Below are positions 1 to 11,900 of a DNA stretch of 64,000 nt, piece after piece; positions within the stretch are counted from its first letter, which is position 1; each line of letters begins with the position of its first letter. Both the position numbers and the translations under genes were made by a program. This DNA is from Branchiostoma lanceolatum (taxonomy: Eukaryota > Chordata > Leptocardii > Amphioxiformes > Branchiostomatidae), in assembly GCF_035083965.1 (NCBI RefSeq), contig NC_089724.1, positions 6,612,501 through 6,676,500 on the forward strand, written 5' to 3'. The notes beneath the pieces were generated by a model. The model saw nothing but the letters and a program-made list of their open reading frames with translations, was not told the origin of the DNA and made no database searches.

Positions 1-180
1 CTGGCTTGATCAACAGTGTCACTGATCTATATGGACGACCTAAATATGTATTCAATGTTTGAAGATTGTACTAAAAGTCAATTTTACTATTCTTGTGTAT
101 TCGACACAACAAGTGCCTCCAACACATCATAATACTGTACAAAGTACTCAGACAAGGGGCAGACAGGCATAAGACAAAAA

Positions 181-270
181 ATGTGGTGGCTTTAAGTTTG
201 CTGTAAAGAGGTCACTGAAATGGCATACACTGTACATAAAACCACCACAAACATTTTAACATTTACAGTA
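181..270. repeat. MITE-like repeat, GTTCGCGGT/TTTAAGTTTGC family (degenerate)
   Basis: Contains the hallmark words of a family seen at least eight times in the window: TTTAAGTTTGC near one end, and ACCACCACAAACATTT followed by ATTTACAGTA at the other, in inverted relation. Intact relatives are at 21422-21602 and 49517-49723. Non-coding. Confidence 0.6.
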
Positions 271-1228
271 CCTGCTGTTACCTGCTTGAAACAAAAACCA
301 ATATCAAGAAGCAAAAAAAGACACATTCACTCAAAAGTCGAAACATATTTTTTTATGTATGTAACAAAACTTGGTAATATAAATGTCATAATCTATGTGT
401 ATAAACTCACCATTGCCAACACTTTCTTCAGTTTGTGTTAATCAAATATAACAGAATTCAGTATTCCAGTGGTCTGTTGTTAAGAAAAACATAACCTTCA
501 GATAGCCTACTGTAGAAACCAGGAAGGATTGAATCCAAAGTATCTGTGAGTTAACATGCCAATTCAAATTTTCAGCCCTAATATATTTCATTCAGTGTTG
601 TCTCATTAACATTTTCTTTTTGGCTTTTCCCTTTAGTACATTTTCCCTTTCAAACCTGGAGCAAGTTTTCTTTTCACACAATGCTGTCCTTTACCATCCT
701 TCCCGGTATCTTTTTTCTGTAGACTCCATTGCCAGTTACATGTTATAAAGTGACATTATAAACAAATATATCCAGAACATTTGAATGCTCTACTGTAGTC
801 TACAACACAAAATCTCATCACATCCTTTGCATTTTGTGAAAGCAAAAGGTTCCTACATAAACTAATTTCTGGTACAATGTATATCATATCATCTAACTTC
901 CTTCTTATGACTATTTCCAGCACCATAGTGCCAGTTCGTACTTTTTCTCCAATAACTAGAATTCTGTATAATAACATGGCACTTTCATATCTGGTCAACA
1001 AAGAGTGCTGTCATTTTCATTTCAACACCCCACACTAGACCTATACAATCTTTTGAACCATGTCAATATTAACTAAGTGATAAATAATATGAAAAAACAA
1101 GTAAATTAATAACTCTAGTTTTGTTAGTTTTTGGCATTCCAACTTGTATACTATGGAAGTCTCCTATTGTCTAACATCTTTTAGAAAACAGATGAATTTT
1201 TGGCACTTTAAACATAGCCATTTATTAG

Positions 1229-1362
1229 TAGCCTCTGTTGCAGGCTCCCTTCGGCTGTTTTCTTTATCTACCGTTTTCTCGGCCCGTAATAATCAGAAAA
1301 AAAGTGGGATAAGGAAACGGTAGATGAAGAAAACAGACAGAGGATGCCTGCAACGGAGGCTA
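1229..1362. repeat. Palindromic MITE, TAGCCTCYNTNGCAGGCT family
   Basis: The two ends are long imperfect inverted repeats: TAGCCTCTGTTGCAGGCT at the left, and the complement (GCCTGCAACGGAGGCTA) at the right, with matching inner words (TCTACCGTTT against AAACGGTAGA). A second member with the same tips lies at 23749-23906. No open frame of note. Confidence 0.8.
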
Positions 1363-2277
1363 TCTTATTGGCCAGTACACATATTTTGCACCTTCTCCCT
1401 AATGTGTGTGCATAGCACGTCAGCAGAACGTACGCATTTAAGGTCGTGTCCACATATTTAAGGTTAATATCTCACATATAGGTTCATGTAGCTATGTCCA
1501 AAGATGTATCTTATGCAATGGCTGTTACGCCGATGCAACGTTGACCAAAGAAAACAAAACAGGTTTGGCAGTTATATTAGTAGCAGGCTAATTACCGTAT
1601 AGTCGTATACGCACTACGTTCTGCCGACATGCATGGTGGTTATCCCAGCAGGTAAGACCGGTCAAATAGAAGGGCTGTTCCAGTGAAGCCACAGTGGTAG
1701 GCAAGAATGTAGATGTCAAGAACCACTTCTGCTCTTTAAATTATCCGAGATGCACAAGTCTCATCATACATTGGTCATTTTTAAATGAATCAACTTCAAA
1801 CAATTTTTCTGCTAAGGCCATACCTGTCTTTTACATTACTTTTGTCTCAAACAAACAAAAATGCATATACATGTACATCTGTATCAGTATTGTCCCGTTG
1901 CAAGAAAGTTAGATTTTCAAGAACAACAGAATGATCTAACAGCAAGTAGTAACATATTCTTGAGATATTGAACTTGAATCACTATAGATGGGTCACACAA
2001 ACTCAAACTTGTAACAAAAGTTTTTTGTCGTCATCTCGATAAATTTCACAAATGGCTAGGAGTGTGTTTTCAACTGCTGGAGGGGAATTTGGTTTAACTA
2101 AGATTTGAACGTTACACAAAAAAATGTCATATGTTCCCAGTCAAATCTGATCACCAATTCTATACTACACAAGATCACAGTCATGTTAACCATATACTAG
2201 TGCTAACAACCATGTACTAGTGCTTCCAATGCATTCTGGCTTATTATTTTTCTTTTACAACCTACTCTTCATCAAAC

Positions 2278-5200
2278 TTAGCTATCATCAGAACTACTAG
2301 TACTTGAATCGCTCCACCAATGCCCCTGTTGGTAGTAGCCATTTCCATAGTTATAACCATTCCAGATCTGTGCCTGTTGAGCGGCCCAGTGCTCGTAGCG
2401 ACTGGCCCAGTCCGCTTGTGCATTGCCCAGATGTCTCTGTTCACTGGACCAATGAGCGCCCCGATATGCTGATGCAGGGCCCCAATCATCAGCATATGCA
2501 GAGGCATCAGGATATGCAGAGTCCCAATCATCTGCTCTGTCCAAATCAGCCTCTAGAATAAGTGACTCTTCATAATCCCAACTATCATGTCCATCATCCC
2601 AAACTCCTTGCCCATCTTCCCAACTTCCTTGCCTGTCATCCCAACTTCCTTGCCTGTCATCCCAACTTCCTTGCCTGTCATCCCAACTTTCTTGCCCACC
2701 ATCCCAGCTTTCAACTCTTTGGTAGCTATTCCCCAATACTGAAACATCATACATAGTCGCTTCACTCCAGTCAGAGTCTCCTCCTCGGTCATCATTGTCC
2801 CTACGTTCTGAACCACTACTAATTTCGATCCCTAATACCTCAGGTAAATAATCCCCCAAAGTTCCCGTATCATCATCCCAACTTTCATCTCTTTGGTTCC
2901 GCTCTCCTGAATCATCATGATGATCCATATTCAATTCACTCCAGTCAGACACAGAGTCTCTTTGGTCATCATAGCCCTCACGTTCTGAACCATCACGAAT
3001 CTCTATACGAATCCCCATCTGATCATCATCCCAACTTTCAGAACTGTCCTCCAAACCTCCATCATAACCCCAGTCCCCTGGACTGTTATAACCGCTCTGT
3101 TCATCGTGACGATCCCTCGGATTCCTGATTTCGCCTCTGTTCTGGGCTGGCGGTAACGGATTGTAAGGCGGGATGCCAACCGGTACTACTCCATTGTTCT
3201 TGTTCTGACGGTGAAGACATTGGGATGAAAGCGATCGAATGAATTTAAGCACATATAAACTAGAGCACTTTGAAGCAATGGTTTTACAGTGAAAGGTTTT
3301 ACAACTAAGGAAGTACACAAATTATGGTGGTAATATCAGCATATGTATTATAATCTTGTTCATCCTCTTCCAACAATATGAGATTCTCATAATATGCATT
3401 TCGAAGCACCCAAGCAGAAGACCTTTAAGACACAAGTCTCTATATCTTTGAATCAATCAAGCATGTCTTGTGACACTTGTTAAGGTGAGTTACACTGTAG
3501 TAGGTCAGTAGGACTAGTGAACACAGTATACTTCACAATGATTAACATAATGGACATACATGGAACAGTGCATGTGATTGGATGACATAATTCATTTGAC
3601 ACAAGATCTGTTATTGGATAACAACTACTACACCAGAAGTGACAAGTGCAGTGATTGGCTAACAAGACAATCTTGACATACACTGTAACAAGTGCTGGAT
3701 ACCATAATAAACTTGTGAGGTTAATACATATAACAAGAATAGCTATAATTGGACAATACTTGACATCAGATGTAATAAGTAATGTAGAAGGTGTTATATA
3801 TTGTGCTTTTTGCCTGATACAAAATATATGTGAATAAAATAAATAAAATAATAAGTAATGTGACTAAATGAGTGGACAACCTTGTTATCAATAACAACGG
3901 TGATTGGTTAAGACTGACAGGTATATGTAGGTAGCAACATACAATAAATCTGATACATTTTGCAGTGTGGTTATGTACTTCACTGTTTCATGGGTGTGAT
4001 ACTGGGGTTTCTCCAGCTGTAAATTTCTTTCTGTCCCTCTCATTGTTTTAGAGCCGATGTCATTAATTTTCGAAGTTAAATCTGTAATTTGAAAAGTACA
4101 AATTTCCTCAATTTCATGTCATGAAGTTCAGATTCTCTGGACAGACAGTGTGATATTTTTGTCTGTCCTGATATTCAAATGTCTGTCCCGTGAAGAAAGT
4201 ACGGGTCCTGGGGACAACCCTGGTGTGATGATCAACAGAGGTGCAGACGATTTTATAACAGCTTTTACACTACTCTGCTTGACCGTGCATGTTTAGTACC
4301 AGTGGCCACAGGTCAGTTACCTTCACCACCGGCATAATGTCCTTCCCATCTTGGCTGCACAGTTGAAGTGTCTGGAACTCTTTGTTGTCGATTGGACAGG
4401 TGTTCTTCCTCTGTGGAACACAGCAGGAAAGGACAAAATGAAATTCATGTTCACACAGCATGAAACCCCCTGGACAGAGTCGCTTGGAAGTGCAGTGTGA
4501 AGACTTAAGCCGACTGCTGCCCATCCGTGTCAGGGACCCCAGCAGCAGTATAATAAAATAATGGATACTTGTACAGTAGTACTACTAGTACTAATACTAC
4601 TACTACACAGACAAGTAGCAGATCAAATCTATATTGCACCTTTATCAATGACCCCACATTCCTAACCTGGTAGAGCACAAGAAGAACAGTACTGACAGAG
4701 GCTTGTTTTGAACGTTGAAGATAGTAATATCTAAACCGAAGAGGGAGTGAGTGAGGCAGCCTTTCCTATCAGTTGATAAAAAAACTCACAATGACAAATT
4801 TGACTTGCATTACTTTCCAATTAGTAAAAAAAGGGATTATGATTCTTGGTGGCAAATATGCAGATTTTGGCACATTGGCGCACCAAATCCAGGAATGCTT
4901 TTTGGCACACTTTTAGACATATCAGTCGAGAGGCACAGTGGGCGTCACTCCACCGTCGTGGTAGGAATATCGTGTAAAGTGACTTTCCTAAGGGTACAAC
5001 ATCGGGGCATGGTGAGTATCAAACCCCGGACCTACTGGATCTGAGCCCAATGCTCTACCGGTTACGCCACACCGATGCCACATTTCCCATTAGTTCTTAC
5101 AAATAATGTCTATGTTTACAAAGAAGACTTAGGAAGAGTCTTTATTTCATTGTTGGTCAGCGGTTGAACATACCTGTTGCCAGGTCTGCAGACATTGGAG

Positions 5201-7083
5201 ACAGAAGACATGTCGGCAGACGTCAGGATGTGCCAGCTGCTGGGTCGTCAGCTCAGACAGGCAGATGGGACAACAGTCAGGCTCCACTGCTGTGAGGTTG
5301 GGAAATAAACACATTGAAACATTGCTATAGAGACCCAGGGGCACAATAGACTTTCTGCTACTTACGATTCACTACTCACTGAGTCACATGTCCTATCTGC
5401 ATAACGTGACATCACAGAAGCGGTGGATTAGTGTACTCATTCCTTGACAAAGACTGGAGTTGGTCAGTGCAAAAGTAAGGTACATAAAATTTTATGTCTT
5501 GGAAATTACAGTTCAACTTTAAATAAGAATTGCTACATTGGTAGTAATCCAAACAACTTCCTATGCACTCAGATCCATCCGTTTAGATGGCTTTCCAACA
5601 AGTATGCTTTAGAAATGGAGAAGTCATGATAACTACACACAGACACACAAAATCCCATTGAAAGTGACTGGTGCTGTATAAACTTGTCAGGAAGAAAAAA
5701 AAGGCATTTTGCAATACAAAAAATGCTGGGATAGTTGATGCTTACATGACTGAAATATTTACTGTATTTACCTATCTTCTGTTTCTTGGTTGTTCCTGTT
5801 GTGGTAGGACGTTCAACCTGCTTCTTGGCTGTTTCAACTGTTGTAGGCTTTTTAGTCCCCTTCTTGGCTACAGTTGCTTTTGCTCTTGCCTGTCTGTCTG
5901 CACCACCGAATGCCTGGTTGGCTGTCCTCTTCTTCCCTTTAGCTTGAGTTGTTGCTACACTGGCTGATGCTGTGCTCTTTCTCCCACCAGATCGTGCTGT
6001 TCCTCCCTTGTTTGCTGTTCCCCTACCAGCTTTCCTAGCTGTCTTCCTCTCAGCTGGCCGAGCTGTCCCTCTATGTGGCACTGCTTTTCTCTTGTTATCT
6101 TGTTTACCATGATATGGCCCAGATGATTTTGGTGGCCTTGAGGAAGTTGGGTTTCTGCCTTGTGCTGTACCAGGTCTCTGCCTCATTTCTGTTCCTTTAC
6201 TAGTACCTGGCTGTACGGCAGAATTGTTTCCACTTACAGATGCCAGCTCTCTGCTGTTCTTCTTCCCTTGTGCTGCTTTGGCTCTTGGTTGTAGCTGTAC
6301 AGATGGCTCTGTTAGACTACTTGCAGCCAGTGCACGACTACCCCGCAAATGTGAGCTCGACCTGGTCTGTATCGGCGAGCGTACGTTGGGCGCTCTCCTC
6401 GCGGCTCTATCCGCATGTTGCACACTTGTCGGGTTTGCTATACCTCTCACTCTAGTCCCACTGCTTCCGCCATTCTGTGAGGCATTGTGTGGATGTTGTG
6501 GATGCCTACCACTGCTCCTCGTATTGTGATGATGTGTGCCATGTTGCTGACTTCTGCTGGCAGTTGACGTGCTGTGCCCAGCATCTTGATCAGCCTCCCT
6601 CCTACCGTTGCCACGGCGATCTCCAGCCTGGCTGGCCACCGCCTCTGCTGCCCTCTCTCTGCTGTCGCTCCTGCCCTGAGCAGCAGAGGGCGGCTGTCTC
6701 GGTGCGTTCCTTCTCCCGCTCCTCGTGTGTACAGGACTGGTCCTCCAGTAACCGCCCCTCCCTCTTCTGTCATCGCTACCTTGGGCGGCAGAGACTGGAT
6801 GTTTTGGTACATCCCTTACACCACTAAAATGACCAGCCTTTACCCTCTGTTGAACTCTTTCTCCTTCGTTTTGCTCTTCATAGAACCCCCTCCTCATTGC
6901 TTGTGCAGGAAACCCTGTTGTCCATTCAGCATTATGGTAGGATCTCGCTGAGTGTGATGGTTGGGATCTAGTGCCACCTTTCCTGTTGCCGGTGTTGCTT
7001 GTATGACTATGAGTATGAGTGACATGATGTGGATGATATTGTTTTTGTCCATTTTGCTTTCTGTGCTGCTTTGTTTTTGGCAT
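2278..7083 (-). CDS. RING-finger protein, SCAF11/PHRF1-type RING, with basic N-terminus and acidic C-terminal repeats
   Basis: Four coding exons joined by GT/AG introns with matching phases: 7083-5772, 5289-5174, 4410-4321 and 3204-2278, about 814 aa. Residues 1-437 are low complexity and strongly basic, rich in Arg, Lys, His, Gln, Ser and Thr, with many TAKKxTKK/ARPAERK-like stretches. The RING spans about residues 444-484: CPIC, then CRHVFCLQC, then CPID. The last metal-ligand cysteine is replaced by Asp, as in the CPVD/CPID RINGs of PHRF1 and SCAF11, so E3 ubiquitin-ligase activity is likely by family. The final 308 residues are acidic (D, E, W, S, G), with tandem SWDDRQG repeats, ending SSTSSSDDS. 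Starts at the first ATG of a long frame; a short uORF precedes it. Family members act in the nucleus on splicing or RNA polymerase II. This domain order, with a central RING, is not one I recognise, and the orthology is uncertain. Confidence 0.85.
2592..2708 (-). repeat. 21-bp coding minisatellite (SWDDRQG repeats)
   Basis: About five and a half copies of a 21-bp unit (plus-strand core CCCAACTTCCTTGCCTGTCA) lie in the last exon of the RING gene. The period is a multiple of three, so it encodes a heptad repeat SWDDRQG with variants WEDGQG and WDDGHD, and copy-number change would keep the frame. Confidence 0.9.
3205..4320. other. Intron 3 of the RING gene
   Basis: Intron between coding exons 3 and 4 on the minus strand (donor GTAACT at 4320, acceptor CCGTCAG ending at 3205). 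It holds a dispersed repeat at about 4100-4225 and otherwise AT-rich sequence in which I see no coding feature. Confidence 0.7.
4100..4225. repeat. Dispersed repeat, GTCCNTCCC/CATCCTGGGACNGAG family
   Basis: Shares with 22932-23060 and 32838-32960 the order: TTTCATGTCATGAAG-like word, then AGATT, then TTTTTGTC-TGTCC, then a second GTCCC word and CGGGTCCTGGGGACA. The three copies are diverged and non-coding. The element type is unknown to me. Confidence 0.55.
4440..4620 (+). mobile_element. 3' end of a non-LTR retrotransposon (LINE fragment)
   Basis: Matches the better preserved copy at 15300-15540: the words CCCCTGGACAGAG.CGCTTGGAAG, then CTGCTGCCCATCC, CAGGGACC.CAGCAGCAGTA and AATAATGGATACT, followed by a tail of ACT/AGT triplets. 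In the other copy this region encodes the DPLDRAAWK-type end of a reverse-transcriptase ORF. It lies antisense in intron 2 of the RING gene, only some 30 bp from exon 3. Confidence 0.7.
4760..5080 (-). mobile_element. tRNA-derived SINE, minus strand
   Basis: Read on the minus strand from about 5080, the sequence begins with a tRNA-like head: an A-box-like GTGGCGTAACCGG near 5070, then a B-box-like GGGGTTTGATACTC near 5010. It continues into a body with AAAGTCACTTTACACGA, a word common in tRNA-derived SINEs. The head has mismatched stems and is not a functional tRNA gene. It sits in intron 1 of the RING gene. Confidence 0.65.
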
Positions 7084-7090
7084 CTTGCTT

Positions 7091-7138
7091 TCAAGGAAGC
7101 TGAATTGTACAGTCGTTCTCTGTGATGATGTTTTCCAT
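7091..7138 (-). CDS. Upstream ORF of 15 codons in the RING gene 5' UTR
   Basis: On the minus strand an ATG at 7138 opens MENIITENDCTIQLP and stops at 7091, seven bases before the main ATG at 7083. It lies on the same exon if the acceptor TTGTTACAG at 7153-7152 is used. Such a close uORF would be expected to lower translation of the main frame. Whether it is translated cannot be seen here. Confidence 0.5.
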   Translation of the reverse strand: MENIITENDCTIQLP

Positions 7139-7639
7139 GAAATTATTTTACCTGTAACAAAACAAAAAGAGATACATTTTAAGTCTACAGTCTCTCAAGG
7201 GGTTTTGTTACCGCATAAAGAAACAAATAGGAAGAGTGATCTTTTTCTGCTGGCTAAATACATCTGGTTTCAATTAGGACTTCCCATGATAAATAAGTGT
7301 CCAGAGCAAAGGGAAAGATATAACCTCCTTGTTATGTACTATATGACCCATCATCATCACATTCCAATTTCTCAGCTTTAGTCCAAGCAGTCTAGTTTTA
7401 CAGCAAACCTAACGAGTAAAATGTACTGCACTTCGGGAGAAAGTAAGAGGTGCGCAGTACCGTATGGGGACGACTTGAGGGAAATAATTAACTCCAAAAA
7501 TGGACGATACACAAATTCTAAACATGCGGGCTTCAGAAGACACTTTTCACAATTCACGTTTATCGGAACTACTGGTACATTGTTCCAAATCAGTAAACAA
7601 ACAAAATGCAGACATTAACGTCCATAAAAGATAGATACT

Positions 7640-8042
7640 CACGAGATATCTTAGGAAGGAACCCCCAAGCCAGGGAGCTGTCGACTAGAGAAAATGTGAC
7701 GAAAAGATTTCATGCTGAGAAAAATTGGCGCGAAATCACATAACCTTTGACATTAGGACTGGTCCAAATGGAGCCTTCTTTCTTATTCGACCAGCCAAAC
7801 GGTAAAAGTCCAATTGAAAAATACAAAGCACTATTATGTTATGTCTTAAATTAATGTGTCTCTATTGAATGAGTTTTTTTTGCTGTTATGTTATATTTTC
7901 TTAATGATGTATAAGATATTTCCCCTGTGACATAATAGAAAGATCCAAAAAAGATTTCGTGCCGTGTGCAAAGCTTAGGTGCATTTCGGGAAGAAAGCGA
8001 GACGTGTGCATCAACCAACGCTGGGCCGCCATCTTTGGCTTG
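7640..8042. promoter_or_regulatory. Bidirectional promoter with non-coding first exons of the RING gene (minus) and SRSF7-like gene A (plus)
   Basis: Two divergent first exons can be read. On the minus strand, a donor GTGAGTAT at 7642 ends a 5' UTR exon whose start would be near 7750. On the plus strand, a donor GTAAGTAA at 8043 ends a 5' UTR exon of gene A, with GCCGCCATCTTTGG at 8025-8038 (a YY1-like GCCATCTT common at SR gene starts). A perfect E2F-like TTGGCGCGAAA lies at 7725-7735. No TATA box was seen. Transcription starts are estimates. Confidence 0.7.
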
Positions 8043-8992
8043 GTAAGTAAAATTACGAAAATTCAATTCTAGCAAACTCCAGTACTATGCAGAAAATCCA
8101 CATTTTAGATGAATTTGGATACTACTGGTAGCTTTGATATATCCTACAGCACATTATTTTCTCGAAGTATGTAGGTAATTTTTGTGGATTGCTGCGATGT
8201 TTACCCGATTGTGTTCCTTGTTCATGACGCCAAAAGCTAACCATCCTCATGGCAGGGACCTGGCCGTTTAGTTACCCAAAACGAAAGTCGACATAGATTT
8301 ACGGGGTTCCATGTCTTTCTCAGATTGCACTTAAGTGCTTGAAGCACTATATACGAGATGCACGATAGAGTAAACTAGATCTGCTATTTTTGCTTGGCGT
8401 GTTTTGTCTGTTTGTTGTGAATCTTGCCCCCCTCCCCCCTCATTGTTGTCACGCGATCATATCAATTACTGCGGTTTGCGAGCTAGGATTATAGACAAGG
8501 CGTGTCAGGGCCGCTCCGCTTGTAACGTCAGTTCACTGACCCCGCGTACCACGTGTTCGGGAAATTGTGTGAAAGTGTGTTCACTGTTTAGGGCTGAGAA
8601 AAGAATTATGTGCTCTATATCTGTGTTGTTTCCTGGTACGTGTGTTCAGACCATGCACCTGACTGCATAAATTATGCAGTTTGACAGCAATATAATTGTT
8701 CTGTTCTGTTGGGACAATGTTATCTTATGCTACAATTTTTTTCTTTCAATGACTGCAGCTGTATTCTGTTACTGTAAATGAATTTATGTTCGTGTGGCTT
8801 TTATTTCGTGGTTGTTTTAAGTTCGCTTTAAACAAAATAGTACCATGGTTTTAAGTTTGCGCTGAAGAGGTCTGCCACGAACATTTCTTCATTGACAGTA
8901 CTCTACTTTAAACCACATTTTGGCATTGGTGCCACAGGTTTGTTGAGTTTTACATGGAAAATGTACATTTATATTTCTGACTTTTGCTCCAG
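8043..8992 (+). other. Intron 1 of gene A (5' UTR intron)
   Basis: Runs from the GTAAGTAA donor at 8043 to the acceptor TTGCTCCAG ending at 8992, seven bases before the ATG. It contains one degenerate MITE (8770-8901). An open frame at 8404-8670 has a lectin-like cysteine pattern but is treated as chance. Confidence 0.7.
8770..8901. repeat. MITE-like repeat, GTTCGCGGT/TTTAAGTTTGC family
   Basis: Starts TACTGTAAATG and ends GACAGTACT in inverted relation, with internal TTTTAAGTTCGC and GGTTTTAAGTTTGC. It belongs to the same family as 21422-21602. Confidence 0.7.
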
Positions 8993-8998
8993 ATCATC

Positions 8999-11900
8999 AT
9001 GTCGAGGTATGGGAGAGATCCGCGGGACCAGTGTCCCCTGGACTGCAAGGTCTACGTGGGGGACCTCGGCACACGTGGCAACGAGCGGGAGCTTAGAGAC
9101 ATCTTCAGCTACTACGGCCCCTTGAGAAACGTCTGGGTGGCTCGCAACCCACCAGGCTTTGCGTTTGTTGAGTTCGAGGACCCCCGTGATGCTAAGGATG
9201 CCGTCAAGCACCTGGACAGAAGGTTAAGAAATTGCAGATGATTTCACATGACATGGGTATGATTTAAAGTACTCTCCAAACAGAGGTTGGAGAGCAGTTG
9301 GTGGTGGTAAGAGCATCCCAAAAAAACTGGACGTATGATAAAAAGTTCACAATCATCCCCACCAACCTCTGCTTGGAGAGTAATTTAAACACTCTTTAGA
9401 TGAGACTCAATCATTCACCAACATGTACTGACACCTTCTGTCATGTAGCAAGAGATAGGCTGCATTGAATGTTAAGCAGTCAGGCAAATTTACTTGCCAG
9501 ATGTTGATAAGCGCTATTCGAGCGTGTGTAACTTGTCAACGATGAAGGCCCCCGAGACATCAGCAAAACATGTCTGGACATTGTTATGCAAATCGAGACA
9601 ATGTCCAGACAAAACTTAACAAGCTAGGGGCGTTCGCCTTTGATACTTCACATGTGTACTCGAATCTACAAAAGCGCTTGTTCTTGTTCAGCTTCTAGTA
9701 ATGGTTAAAGGAGACACAAGCTGAGGTCAAATGGATGTCAGACTATAGCTTTGCCCCTAAAATGTGACAAGTGTTATGGATGCTTCAGTTGGCTTCTGGA
9801 GATTTTTGCGGCGATGATAGTGTAACACATGTTTTTCCTTCTACCTCCAGAGAGATCTGTGGAGCACCAGCCCGTGTTGAGATGTCCACAGGTTAGTATG
9901 TTGTTCATGATAATGTTGTGTGTCTTTTTGTTCATTTATGATAGCTTGATGTGTATTTGAACTTTCGGTGTTCTGAATTTTCAATGACTTACACTAAGAT
10001 TACCAATGGTTTATAGTAGTTCTTTGTTCTCTCTTTTATGTGTCGATCATCACTCTGACAAAACCTTCACAACTGCAGCTCGTCAAGGTTAGTGGAAGTT
10101 TCTATTTTTTTTCATTTGTGTTAAGTCTGTTAAATGCCTGTGACCTGGGTTTGCCAGTAGCTAAATCTCATTGTTTTATTATTATGGTTATATTTAAAAC
10201 TTCTGCTGGACAGTTCCCTCACTGTATTGTTATTTTTCTTTTAAAAATGCAATAAAAAAAGAAAATATATGATTGTGTGATTTTCCCAACTTGTGCATGG
10301 AACCTAGGATGCGCAAGTGTGCTGCTGGATGTAAAACAATGTTGAATATGTTCTGAAATAAAAATGAGCCTTGAAGCAGTCTTCTTGGCAACTAGAAAAT
10401 TGTTTTTGTGTCTCTGACAGCCAGATTTGGCATGTTTTTTATTTATTTTTATTTATGTATTGGAATTCACCATACTTGTGGAAGGATTGAAATGACAGGT
10501 GACTGTCACCGTTTCAAGATGCTTTGTATTTTTGCCCAACTTGTTTCCATTTTCCCCCCTTATGTGATGCCCCCTTACTGACATCACATCACCTTCCACA
10601 TTGGACGAACACACACGGTTGCAGCAAGGGAAGGTGTGCATAACTTTGAATGAATTACAAAACAATGTTCGATGTGCCCTGAAATAACAAATGAGCCCTG
10701 AAGCAGTCTTCTTGGCAACTAGAAAATTGTGTGTGTCTCCTGATGGCCAGATTTGGCGAGTTTTGTATTTTGCCCAACTTGTTTCCATTTTTCCTCTATG
10801 TGATGCCCCCATACCGACATCACCTTGACTTTGGACAAACACACACGATTGCAGCAAGGGAAGGTGTGAAAAACTTATCATTACTACACACCCACCCTTA
10901 ATGCACAGTGCACTAGGGCTATCACAGACTGTGCCAACATATTATGGACTCTGTTATTAAGCCACATGAACAGGGCAGTCTTCAGAACTGAGAGATTGTT
11001 GTCTGCTCCTGAAAGGCTATTCTTTTATTGTATGTAATGAAATGTTTTTAATAAATCATTGAATACATATCTGGTGCTCTGTAACTTTTATGTTGAAAAC
11101 ATAGATTTGAAGCTAAAGGATGTCAAGATTAAAGCCTTTGTTAATGATATACTGAGGAATTGATACCTGGGAATCTATGGGATTTCCTACTCTCTATCTG
11201 ACCTCGATTGAATGCCTCAAAGTCCCACAAAAGCCAGACATTGACGAACTGATATTTCATTGTTGAATTTTATTGAAAAGTTAAGAGATTGATCTATTTT
11301 GCTTAACTTTTATTTCTTTCCCCTCTTATGTGATGACCGTAAATTGACAACATATAAACTTGGGACTACAGCAAGAGAAGGTGTGTATACATACTATGTG
11401 CTTTTTTCTAATGATATTTCATTTGAACAGGTAGTTCGACTCCTGTTGTAAATGGACTATCTAGAATAAGAACGACTTTGTATTCCTTGTTGGATTTCAA
11501 AATCTATGCATGCAGTGTTTATAAAACTTGACAAGGTGGTAAGTTACACAACCAGAAATGAGTGTCAAGCTAGTATTACTGTGTTGGCCATGGAACAAGC
11601 TGTTACTTGCATGATATTTAAAAGATAGTTGATAGTACTTTATAGGTTTTTTTTTTTTTTTATCTCCATACTGATACACAGTGGAGGTATTCAAGGATAA
11701 ATGCCACAGTCATGTTTATACTGAGTGTTTATTTAATTCTTTCCAGGAATGGGAGGAGGTGGTCGCCGCTCGCGATATGGCCCGCCGCCACCATACTACC
11801 GCCGCCCTTTCGACCCGCTAGACCGATGCTATGAATGTGGCGAGCGTGGGCACTACGCCCGGGACTGCTACCGCTACCGCCGCCGGTAATGACACGTTTC

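Larger units (their letters stand above)
1..2277. other. Left flank, no gene recognised
   Basis: AT-rich sequence downstream (on the minus strand) of the RING gene stop codon. It probably includes that gene's 3' untranslated region, but I see no convincing polyadenylation signal close to the stop. Short open frames here have no domain, no splice context and no composition that marks them as coding. Two palindromic repeats are listed separately (181-270 and 1229-1362). Confidence 0.5.

Noticed and set aside
8404-8670. Open frame with CQGRSACNVSS and further cysteines, recalling a galactose-binding (SUEL) lectin domain
   Set aside because: It lies in the 5' UTR intron of gene A, covers only a small part of such a domain, and has no good splice signals or partner exons. 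Probably chance.
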